Shown: positions 8,124 through 15,411 of the stretch, piece by piece
How positions within the stretch are numbered: position 1 is the stretch's first letter
How the letters are laid out: each line of letters starts with the position of its first letter
NCBI RefSeq assembly: GCF_900156455.1
Contig: NZ_FTNQ01000001.1
Span: 558,001 to 622,000, forward strand
DNA: 64,000 nt
Reading direction: 5' to 3'
From: Microbacterium sp. RURRCA19A
GTDB taxonomy: Bacteria; Actinomycetota; Actinomycetes; Actinomycetales; Microbacteriaceae
Made by a program: the position numbers and the translations under genes
The notes under the pieces: generated by a model
Database searches by the model: none
Seen by the model: only the letters and a program-made list of their open reading frames with translations
Told to the model about the DNA's origin: nothing

Positions 8124-8133
8124 CTCGCGTCCG

Positions 8134-10104
8134 TCAGGCGACGGGAAGGTGTCGCGCCCACCAGTCGAGGACCGCGTCGAACCGCTGCACGCGGTGACGT
8201 GGACGGCCCGCGCGGGTGAGTTCGTGGTCCTCGCCGGGGAAGACGAGCATCTCGGCCTCGACCCCGTTGCGCTTCAGCGCCGCGTAGTAGCGCGTCGCCT
8301 GTTCCAGCGGGCAGCGGTAGTCGAGCTCCGAGTGCAGCACGAGGGTGGGCGTGCGCACATCGTCGACCCGCGCCATCGGGCTCTGCGCGGCGATCCGCGC
8401 GGGATCCGTGCCCACGTACTCCTGCCCGAAGAACGAGCCGATGTCGCTCGACCCCGGGAACGCGGTGGGATCGAGGAACCCGCGCTCGACGATCGCGCCG
8501 GCGAACCGGTGGTCGTGCGCGATGATCCACGCCGTCATGTATCCGCCGTACGACCCGCCCTGGACGCCGACGCGCTCAGCGTCGAGGCGCGGGTCGGAGG
8601 CGACGACGCCGTCGAAGAAGTCGATGACGTCGAAGTAGTCGAGCGTGCCCATCGCCTGACGGATCGAGCGGCCGTGCGCGCGGCCGTATCCGGCACTCCC
8701 CCGCGGGTTGCTGTAGACGACGGCGTAGCCGGCATCCACGAGCACCTGCGTCTCGTCGAAGAGGTGCACGCCGTACGACGCGTACGGTCCGCCGTGGATC
8801 TGCAGGATCACCGGGAACGGTCCCTCGCCCTCGGGGACGGCGACCCAGCCGTGGACCGGGTACCCGTCGCGACCGGCGATCTCGCGCTCTTCCGGGACCA
8901 CGATGCCGCGCTCGCGCGCCGCCGCACCGTGGTCGGTGAGAGTGTGCCGCGCGTCGTCGTCGACGAGGACGAGCTCGCCGAACGATTCCGGGGCAGCGAC
9001 GGCGGCGACGATCCGCCCGCCGCCGGCCGCGTGTCCGGTGACCTCCACATCACCGCCGAGGAGCTCGGTGATCTCCCCGCCGCGCGTGACGCGCAGCAGA
9101 CGCAGACGTCCGCGCGTGCGGTCCTGCACGAGCACGTCGTCGCCCGGGAACGACAGGTGGGAGCCGACCTCGCCGAGGTCGATCGTCTCGGGGTCGGTGA
9201 GAGCGCGCGGACCGTCGGCCTCGAGCACCCACACGGCCGTGCCCGGCGCCACGAAATCGACGCCGGACTCGCCCACGTCGTTGCCGCGCAGGAAGATCGC
9301 GCCGTCGGGCGCGACCGCCACCTCGTCGATCGAGAGGTGCGCCGCGGCCCCCAGCAGCTCGCGCTCGGCTCCCCCGTCGACCGACACCGCGACGACCCGC
9401 GACCGCAGGTCGGCGACGCGGTCCTCGATCACGTCGGGCACACTCAGCAGCTCCCGCCCGTCCGCCGTCCAAGCCACGCCCGACCAGCTCGTCGCGCCGT
9501 CCGTGAGCTGGTGCGGCACGGACGCGACGATCCGTTTCTCGGCCGTGACGACATCGGGCGCGGGCTCGTAGAACGGCTCGGCGTCCGCGGCCGGTGCGTC
9601 CACGACGAACAGGTGCGCGGGACGATCCAGGTAGCCGTGGCCGTTCGCGTGCCACCGGATGCCGGTGATCCGGCGCGGCGGCTCGGCACCGGCATCCCGG
9701 CCCTCCACCGTGCCGTAACGACCGGGCTCGACGATCCGGGCGGTGAACGCCAGCCGCGCACCGTCGGGCGACCAGGACAGATCGGTCACTCCCCCGGCCT
9801 GGTCGGTGACCTGCACGGGCTCTCCGCCCGCGGCCGGGACGACGAAGACCTGCGCGCGTCCCCGCGCGTCGGAACGCAGGAACGCGATCGTGGAATCGTC
9901 GGGCGACAGCCGCGGCGCGCGGTCGGCGACACCGCGGGTGAGGCGGCGCGGCGTGCCGTCCGGGAGGTCGATCCGCCACAGCTGGCCCACGGAGCGGTCC
10001 GCCCCGAGGTCGGGGCGGGACGTCGCGTAGACGCTGAACGCGCCGTCGGACGAGAGCGCAGGGCGCCCGACCGACACGAGGCTCTCGATGTCGTGGGCAC
10101 GCAT
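8134..10104 (-). CDS. S9 family serine peptidase (prolyl oligopeptidase/acylaminoacyl peptidase type)
   Basis: The 656-residue product has an N-terminal beta-propeller region with WD40-like blocks (SPDDSTIAFLRSD, SWSPDGARLAFT) and a C-terminal alpha/beta hydrolase domain from about 400. The catalytic triad is visible: Ser518 in GGSYGGY, Asp595 in HSELDYRCP and His627 in GEDHEL. HGGPYASYG forms the oxyanion region. No signal peptide is seen, so it is cytoplasmic and would cleave short peptides or acyl-amino acids. The ATG at 10104 lies 2 nt after the stop of the upstream SDR gene, with GGGGGCGAG just before it, so the two form an operon. A longer frame upstream is an artefact overlapping the SDR gene. 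Confidence 0.9.
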   Translation of the reverse strand: MRAHDIESLVSVGRPALSSDGAFSVYATSRPDLGADRSVGQLWRIDLPDGTPRRLTRGVADRAPRLSPDDSTIAFLRSDARGRAQVFVVPAAGGEPVQVTDQAGGVTDLSWSPDGARLAFTARIVEPGRYGTVEGRDAGAEPPRRITGIRWHANGHGYLDRPAHLFVVDAPAADAEPFYEPAPDVVTAEKRIVASVPHQLTDGATSWSGVAWTADGRELLSVPDVIEDRVADLRSRVVAVSVDGGAERELLGAAAHLSIDEVAVAPDGAIFLRGNDVGESGVDFVAPGTAVWVLEADGPRALTDPETIDLGEVGSHLSFPGDDVLVQDRTRGRLRLLRVTRGGEITELLGGDVEVTGHAAGGGRIVAAVAAPESFGELVLVDDDARHTLTDHGAAARERGIVVPEEREIAGRDGYPVHGWVAVPEGEGPFPVILQIHGGPYASYGVHLFDETQVLVDAGYAVVYSNPRGSAGYGRAHGRSIRQAMGTLDYFDVIDFFDGVVASDPRLDAERVGVQGGSYGGYMTAWIIAHDHRFAGAIVERGFLDPTAFPGSSDIGSFFGQEYVGTDPARIAAQSPMARVDDVRTPTLVLHSELDYRCPLEQATRYYAALKRNGVEAEMLVFPGEDHELTRAGRPRHRVQRFDAVLDWWARHLPVA

Positions 10105-10106
10105 GC

Positions 10107-10871
10107 TCACTCGCCCCCGAAGGAGTCCGTGTCCCCGACGAGGCGCGTGTGATCGGCGGGCACCGGGTCGAGCGCCGCGCGGGCGACCTCCGCGGCGAAC
10201 TCGGCGACGTTGTAGAGCTTCCCGGCGTCCTCGCGCCGCGCGGCGATGGCGCCGGGGTTGGCGCGCTCGAGCAGCGTCGCCGTGATGGTGCCCTCGATCA
10301 TGTCGCCGGACACGACGGTGAAGCCGATGCCCCGCTCCTCGAGGGCGGGGATGCGCTCGCGCAGGGCGTCCTCGCCGGCGCGCTTGGACAGCGCGACGGG
10401 CTCGTACTCGGGCATCGTCGGCGTCGTGCGGATGAAGTGGGCCTGGTGGCTCGTGACGAACACGACGCGGGCACCCTCGCGCAGGATCGGCAGTGCCGAC
10501 TCGAGCACGTTGACCTGCGCGTCGCGGTTGAGCTTCAGCGCGTAGTCCTCGGCCATTCCCGACTCCATACCGCCCGAGGCGTTGAGCACCAGCACGTCGA
10601 GACCGCCGAACGTGCGCTCCACCTCGTCGAACATCGCCTGCACCGACGCCGGGTCGGTGAGGTCGGCGCCGACGACGAGGGCCTCGACGCCCAGCTCGCG
10701 CAGCTGCGCCGCGAGCTTCTCCGCGCGGGGGGCCTTGTTGCGGAAGTTGATGACGACGTTCGCGCCGGCCTCGGCCAAGTAGCGGACCGTGTCGGCGCCG
10801 ATGCCGCGCGACGAGCCGGTGACGAGCGCGGTCTTGCCGCTCAGGGAGCCGGACGGGAGGGTCTGGGACAC
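10107..10871 (-). CDS. SDR family oxidoreductase
   Basis: The 254-residue product has the cofactor motif TGSSRGIG (about 17-24), the NASGG strand (NAG position) and a VVFVTS strand with the active-site Ser. The expected Tyr-x3-Lys falls in EYEPVALSKRAGEDAL as Y-x5-K in simple spacing, so the catalytic geometry is slightly unusual. GTG at 10871 is chosen because AGGAG sits 5 nt upstream. It precedes and is co-transcribed with the S9 peptidase gene (2-nt gap); no shared pathway is obvious. It is divergent from the NfeD-SPFH operon across about 180 bp. Confidence 0.87.
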   Translation of the reverse strand: MSQTLPSGSLSGKTALVTGSSRGIGADTVRYLAEAGANVVINFRNKAPRAEKLAAQLRELGVEALVVGADLTDPASVQAMFDEVERTFGGLDVLVLNASGGMESGMAEDYALKLNRDAQVNVLESALPILREGARVVFVTSHQAHFIRTTPTMPEYEPVALSKRAGEDALRERIPALEERGIGFTVVSGDMIEGTITATLLERANPGAIAARREDAGKLYNVAEFAAEVARAALDPVPADHTRLVGDTDSFGGE

Positions 10872-11048
10872 GGGAACTCCTGATGGTTCGAGATCGGATG
10901 CCGCCCACCACGACGTGGGCGGACACGACAAGAGTCCAGCCTACCGACCGGGATGCCGGCAGCCCGAGGAGGACGCCGTCCGAACGGTCGGCGGCATCCG
11001 GCCTCGCCGTGGTACGCGCGTGCTACGTTCGGGCACAGGAGGTGCGAT

Positions 11049-11522
11049 ATGGACGTTCTCTCCACCATCGACACGTTCGCCTGGATCCTCTGGCTCGTGC
11101 TGATCCTGGTCTTCCTCGTCATCGAGATGCTCACGGTCGAGCTGACCTTCCTCATGCTGGCCCTCGGCGGCATCGTCGGACTCGTCGCCGACCTCGGGGG
11201 CGCACCGCTGTGGCTGCAGGTGATCATCGCCGCGATGGCGGCCATCGCTCTCGTGGTGTTCCTGCGGCCCCGGATGCTGCATCGGCTGCAGCGATCCGCG
11301 GACACCCGCCCCTCGAACGTCGAGGCGCTCCTGGGCCTCGAGGGCGAAGTGCTGATCACCGTCTCGCGGGTCGCCGGACAGGTGAAGCTCGCCAACGGCG
11401 ACGTCTGGACCGCGCGCAGCGACGGCGACGCGCACCTCGACCCCGGCGCGCGCGTCGAGGTCGCCCGCATCGACGGCGCCACCGCCGTCGTCCGTGCCCG
11501 AGGGCAGGAGAACACACCATGA
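11049..11522 (+). CDS. NfeD family membrane protein
   Basis: The 157-residue product has two or three N-terminal membrane helices (WILWLVLILVFLVIEML; LTFLMLALGGIVGLVADL; LWLQVIIAAMAAIALVVFL). A soluble OB-fold domain follows (about 95-155) with LLGLEGEVLITVSRV and GDVWTARSDG. This is the short NfeD form that pairs with SPFH proteins. AGGAGG at 11038-11043 sets the ATG, and a TACGTT -10-like element lies at 11024-11029. Its stop overlaps the ATG of the SPFH gene (ATGA), the standard nfeD-SPFH operon. It is predicted to assist membrane microdomain organisation or quality control. Confidence 0.92.
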   Translation: MDVLSTIDTFAWILWLVLILVFLVIEMLTVELTFLMLALGGIVGLVADLGGAPLWLQVIIAAMAAIALVVFLRPRMLHRLQRSADTRPSNVEALLGLEGEVLITVSRVAGQVKLANGDVWTARSDGDAHLDPGARVEVARIDGATAVVRARGQENTP

Positions 11523-12508
11523 ACGCCGAGAATCTGATCCCCGCCGCCATCGGCTGGGCTCTCGCGATCACCGTCGCCATCCTGGCGATCGTCACGGTCT
11601 TCCGGGCGATCCGCATCATCCCGCAGGCCCGTGCGGGCGTGGTCGACCGCCTCGGCCGGTACCACAAGACGCTCCTACCGGGTCTCAACATCGTGGTGCC
11701 CTTCGTCGATCGCGTGCGACCGCTCATCGACATGCGCGAGCAGGTCGTGTCGTTCCCTCCTCAACCCGTGATCACCGAGGACAACCTCGTGGTCTCGATC
11801 GACACGGTCGTCTACTTCCAGGTCACCGACGCCCGAGCGGCGACGTACGAGATCGCCAACTACCTGGGTGCCGTCGAACAGCTCACGACCACGACCCTGC
11901 GCAACGTCGTGGGCGGCCTGAACCTCGAAGAGGCGCTGACCAGCCGCGACAACATCAACGGGCAGTTGAGGGTGGTGCTCGACGAAGCCACCGGCAAGTG
12001 GGGCATCCGGGTCGGCCGCGTCGAGCTCAAAGCCATCGACCCGCCCGTCTCCATCCAGGACTCGATGGAGAAGCAGATGCGCGCGGAGCGCGACCGGCGC
12101 GCCGCCATCCTCACCGCCGAAGGCTCGAAGCAGTCCCAGATCCTCGAAGCGGAGGGGCGCCGACAGGCGGCCATCCTGCAGGCCGAGGGCGACAAGCAGG
12201 CCGCGGTCCTCCGCGCGGACGGCGAGGCCCAGGCCATCCACGCCGTGTTCTCGGCGATCCACGAAGGTCGGCCCGACGACAAGCTTCTGGCGTACCAGTA
12301 CCTCCAGACGCTGCCGAAGATCAGTGACAGCGCCTCCAGCAAACTGTGGATCATCCCGAGCGAGTTCACCGAGGCGTTGAAGGGAATCTCGGGCGCGTTC
12401 GGACCGCGCGCGGCCGGGGACGCGGAAGCGGGGGCGGCCGCGACGACTCCGACCGCCCCGTCCGTGGTGACCGACGAGCGCGGCGCCGCCGCCCCCGCCG
12501 AGTCATGA
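11519..12508 (+). CDS. SPFH/band 7 protein (stomatin/paraslipin-like)
   Basis: The 329-residue product has an N-terminal membrane anchor (about 8-28) and an SPFH core (about 30-190: QARAGVVDRLGRYHKTLLPG, VITEDNLVVSIDTVVYFQV). A helical repeat region with successive ILxAEG and AVLxADG segments follows (about 195-240), as in stomatins. The tail is Ala/Thr-rich and disordered. It would oligomerise at the inner face of the membrane with its NfeD partner. Translational coupling is visible at both ends: its ATG overlaps the nfeD stop, and its stop overlaps the ATG of the GDPD gene. Confidence 0.93.
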   Translation: MNAENLIPAAIGWALAITVAILAIVTVFRAIRIIPQARAGVVDRLGRYHKTLLPGLNIVVPFVDRVRPLIDMREQVVSFPPQPVITEDNLVVSIDTVVYFQVTDARAATYEIANYLGAVEQLTTTTLRNVVGGLNLEEALTSRDNINGQLRVVLDEATGKWGIRVGRVELKAIDPPVSIQDSMEKQMRAERDRRAAILTAEGSKQSQILEAEGRRQAAILQAEGDKQAAVLRADGEAQAIHAVFSAIHEGRPDDKLLAYQYLQTLPKISDSASSKLWIIPSEFTEALKGISGAFGPRAAGDAEAGAAATTPTAPSVVTDERGAAAPAES

Positions 12509-13287
12509 CGCGCCACCCGTACCTCTCCCCCGCGCCGCCGCGCGTGCTCGCGCACCGCGGACTCGTGACCGCGGACGACGCGGCCCACGGCGCCGTCGAG
12601 AACTCCTTCGCCGCCGTCGCCGCGGCGCACGCCGCGGGCGTCGCGTACGTGGAGTCCGACTGCCACCTCACCGCCGACGGCGTCGTCATCCTCTTCCACG
12701 ACGACGATCTGAGCCGTGTCACGGGAGACCCCCGCAAGATCGCCGACGTCCGCCTCCCCGAACTCGAAGACCTCATGGCCGGCCGCGGGGGCCTCGTGAC
12801 CCTGCCGCAGGCCCTCGAGGCGTTCCCCGACGTCCGGTTCAATCTCGACGTCAAGGCCGAAGCCGCCGCCGAGCCCGTCGGACGCCTGGTCGCCCCGCAC
12901 GCCGAGCGCGTGCTCGTGACGAGCTTCTCCGACGACCGACGGCGCGCAGCGCTCGCGGCCGCCCGGACGGCGGGCGCCGCCCTCCGGCCCGCGACGTCTC
13001 CCGGATCGTCGACCGTCGCGCGACTGGTGGCCGCCCGGAGACTCGGGCTCCGCGCCACGGTACGGCGTCTGCTGACGGATCTCGACGCGCTCCAGATCCC
13101 CGAGCGCCAGGGCCCCGTGCGCATCGTCACCCGCGGGCTCGTCGACGCCGCGCACGCGGCCGGCGTGGAGGTTCACGTCTGGACGGTGAACGACCCGGAA
13201 GACATGCAGCGACTGCTCGATCTGGGTGTCGACGGACTCGTCACCGACCGCGCGGACGTCGCGCTCGCCGTGGTGAACGAGCGCTGA
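12505..13287 (+). CDS. Glycerophosphodiester phosphodiesterase family protein
   Basis: The 260-residue TIM-barrel protein has the GDPD signature AHRG (about 15-18), followed by EN and YVESDCHLTADGVVILFHDDDL, giving the metal-binding Glu/Asp and catalytic His pair. HVWTVND near residue 222 is the conserved late strand. There is no signal peptide, so it acts in the cytoplasm on glycerophosphodiesters or related phosphodiesters. It is third in the nfeD-SPFH-GDPD operon with an ATGA overlap. The linkage of a lipid head-group enzyme with an SPFH scaffold suggests membrane lipid turnover, which is an inference. Confidence 0.9.
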   Translation: MTRHPYLSPAPPRVLAHRGLVTADDAAHGAVENSFAAVAAAHAAGVAYVESDCHLTADGVVILFHDDDLSRVTGDPRKIADVRLPELEDLMAGRGGLVTLPQALEAFPDVRFNLDVKAEAAAEPVGRLVAPHAERVLVTSFSDDRRRAALAAARTAGAALRPATSPGSSTVARLVAARRLGLRATVRRLLTDLDALQIPERQGPVRIVTRGLVDAAHAAGVEVHVWTVNDPEDMQRLLDLGVDGLVTDRADVALAVVNER

Positions 13288-13365
13288 ACACACGATGGCC
13301 TGAGCATCCTCTGTGAATCTCGTCGCGCAGCCCCCCGTTCGAATAAAGCGCACAGGTGCGGCCGT

Positions 13366-13371
13366 TATACA
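13366..13371 (+). promoter_or_regulatory. -10 element (TATACA) of rbpA
   Basis: TATACA lies 25 bp before the rbpA ATG in a 109-bp gap and is one of the most AT-rich hexamers nearby, consistent with a strong primary-sigma promoter. I do not see an equally clear -35. The leader contains GAGAGGA as ribosome binding site. Confidence 0.5.
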
Positions 13372-13396
13372 TGGGGACCGACGAGAGGACCACACA

Positions 13397-13765
13397 ATGG
13401 CAGATCGCAGTCTTCGAGGCATCCGACTCGGCGCACAGAGCCTTCAGAGCGAAGACGGGGTCGTTTTCCACGACCGAGCCCAGCACACCTACGCCTGCAG
13501 CACCTGCGGGCGCGAGACGGTGCTCACCTTCGCCGCCGATGCCGAGGTTCCCCCGGCGTGGGAGTGCCGCACGTGCGGTGCCGAGGCGCTGCTGCGCATC
13601 GGCGACGGGACCGCCACCGTTGACCACAGCGACGACAAGGCGCCCCGCACGCACTGGGACATGCTCCTGGAGCGTCGCACGATCCCCGAGCTCGAAGAGC
13701 TCCTGGAAGAGCGCCTCGCGTTCCTGCGGGCCCGCCGCGGCGGAGATCAGAAGATCAGCGCGTAA
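13397..13765 (+). CDS. rbpA: RNA polymerase-binding protein RbpA
   Basis: The 122-residue product matches actinobacterial RbpA throughout. It has an N-terminal tail (MADRSLRGIRLGAQSLQSE), a zinc-ribbon core with C-x2-C pairs (CSTCG at about 35; CRTCG at about 58), and the sigma-interacting C-terminal helices (THWDMLLERRTIPELEELLEERL). RbpA stabilises the RNA polymerase-sigma open complex. It has its own promoter and is convergent with lnt, as in mycobacteria where rbpA neighbours the lnt/ppm gene. Its terminator hairpin lies inside the 3' end of lnt. Confidence 0.97.
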   Translation: MADRSLRGIRLGAQSLQSEDGVVFHDRAQHTYACSTCGRETVLTFAADAEVPPAWECRTCGAEALLRIGDGTATVDHSDDKAPRTHWDMLLERRTIPELEELLEERLAFLRARRGGDQKISA

Positions 13766-13779
13766 CGCGGATCACGGAT

Positions 13780-15342
13780 TCAGACGCCGGTTCCCTCGGG
13801 AGCCGGCGTCTTGTTCGTGCGCCCGCGCACCAGCACGCCGACACCCGCGGCGATGAGGACGACGAGACTCCCCCAGCCCAGGACGATCTTGATCGCCGGG
13901 CCGATGACCACGGCGGGGGTGAGGCCCGTCCGCAGCGGCACGTCGGTCAGCATGTGTCCGGCCGTGTCGACGGGCAGCTGGTCGAGGGTCGCCCCATCGG
14001 GCGCGATGATCTGACTCGTGCCCACGGTCGACAGGTTCACGACCGATCGCCCCGTCTCGATGGCGCGCATCCGCGCGAACGCGAGCTGCTGCAGGTTCTC
14101 GTCGGTCCCGCGGAAGTCGGCGTTGTTGGTCTGGAACATGAACACCTCGGCCCCCTGATCCGCCCCGTCCCACACCACGTCGTCGTAGATGACGTCGAAG
14201 CAGATCGCGAGCCCCACGCCCACCCCGTTCACGTCGAACACGGGACTGGCCGTGCCCGGGGTGTACTCGCGGCCGATGAGTCCGATCAGGTCGGGGGCGA
14301 ACGGCTCCCAGAAGGCCCGGTCGGGCACGTACTCGCCGAAGGGCACCGGGTTGCGCTTGTCGTAGGTCTGCTGCGGCCCGCCATCCGCGGTCCACAACAG
14401 GGCCGAGTTGTACAGGCGCGGCCCGCGCTCGGTCACCGCCGAGACCAGGAGCGGCGCGTCGACGCGTCGGGACAGCTCGTCGAGAACGCCCGCGGTGGTC
14501 TGGTTGCGGGTCGGATCCGAATCGACGCCGCCCTCCGGCCACAGCAGCACGTCCATGTCCTGGCCGAAGAGAGGGGCGGATGCCGCCAGCTGCGCGTTCA
14601 GCACCGCGTTGCGCTCGCGCTGGTCGAAGTAGCCCGCCGGGCCGTTGCCCTGGACCGCGCCGACGCGCATCGAACCCACCGCGGTGGTCGGGAACTGCGG
14701 CAGCGCCACGAGGATTCCGAGCACGAGTGCCGCGGGTACAGCGGTGAGCAGGCGGCGGAACCGGGCGACTCGGACGTATTCGACGGCCATCGCGCAGAAC
14801 AGGACGACGAGGAAACTGAGCCCCGACATCCCGACCCACGACGCGACCTCCGCGAACGGCCCGTTCACCTGCGACACCCCGATGCGCCCCCACGGGAAAC
14901 CGCCGTACGGCCACGAGCCGACGATCTGCTCCCGGAGGGTCCACAGGGCCGCCACCAGCGTCGGCAGCAGCACGAGGCGCCCCCACGGCCCCGGCGCGAT
15001 CCGCGGCATCCATCGGTACGCCAGCGCGATCGGGACGGCGAACGCGGCCGTCAGCAACGACTCGAGCACCGACAGGGCGATCCACGGAATCGGACCGAGA
15101 TACCGCGCGGTGAAAAGGAGGTTGACCGAGAAGAACGCGGCGCCGAAGAGGAAGCCGACGAGCGCGGCCGACCACACGCGTCGACCGGCGAGGGCGGTCA
15201 GCGCCATCGCCACCGCCGGGAACGCCACGGGCCAGAGAGCCGGGGCGGGGAACGCGGCGACCAGGAGCAGGCCCGCGGCCGTCGAGAGCGGCGCGGCGAA
15301 GGCGAGGCGGAGGATCGGTCGCGGCGCGTCGGCGAGGGGCAC
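13780..15342 (-). CDS. lnt: Apolipoprotein N-acyltransferase
   Basis: The 520-residue product has about six N-terminal membrane helices, then a periplasmic-side nitrilase domain and a final C-terminal helix. The catalytic residues are in place: Glu270 in LLWPEGG, Lys329 in YDKRNPVPFGEY and Cys381 in AICFDVIYDD. It N-acylates the lipid-modified cysteine of lipoproteins at the membrane. The window encodes at least two substrates (FKBP and siderophore-binding lipoproteins). No fused dolichol-phosphate-mannose synthase domain is present. GTG at 15342 lies six bases after TAGGCT, the leaderless arrangement. The 3' end contains the terminator of convergent rbpA. Confidence 0.94.
   Translation of the reverse strand: MPLADAPRPILRLAFAAPLSTAAGLLLVAAFPAPALWPVAFPAVAMALTALAGRRVWSAALVGFLFGAAFFSVNLLFTARYLGPIPWIALSVLESLLTAAFAVPIALAYRWMPRIAPGPWGRLVLLPTLVAALWTLREQIVGSWPYGGFPWGRIGVSQVNGPFAEVASWVGMSGLSFLVVLFCAMAVEYVRVARFRRLLTAVPAALVLGILVALPQFPTTAVGSMRVGAVQGNGPAGYFDQRERNAVLNAQLAASAPLFGQDMDVLLWPEGGVDSDPTRNQTTAGVLDELSRRVDAPLLVSAVTERGPRLYNSALLWTADGGPQQTYDKRNPVPFGEYVPDRAFWEPFAPDLIGLIGREYTPGTASPVFDVNGVGVGLAICFDVIYDDVVWDGADQGAEVFMFQTNNADFRGTDENLQQLAFARMRAIETGRSVVNLSTVGTSQIIAPDGATLDQLPVDTAGHMLTDVPLRTGLTPAVVIGPAIKIVLGWGSLVVLIAAGVGVLVRGRTNKTPAPEGTGV
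13783..13810 (+). terminator. Terminator hairpin of rbpA inside lnt
   Basis: The arms GACGCCGGTTCCC and GGGAGCCGGCGTC pair over 13 bp with one wobble position around a 2-nt TC loop (in practice a slightly larger loop), followed by TTGTT. The hairpin lies 17 bp after the rbpA stop and overlaps the last codons and stop of lnt on the other strand. Confidence 0.7.
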
Positions 15343-15411
15343 CCGTCCAGCCTAAGCGGCGGGGCCGGTGACCTCGGCGCGGTCGGGCGACGCCGCCGGG
15401 GAGGGATCCCG

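Noticed and set aside
8100-10152. Long plus-strand frame opposite the S9 peptidase
   Set aside because: The S9 catalytic triad and propeller blocks are on the minus strand; the opposite frame has no recognisable domain.
10105-10926. N-terminal extension of the S9 peptidase frame
   Set aside because: It lies wholly within the SDR gene in a different frame; the propeller begins at the ATG at 10104.
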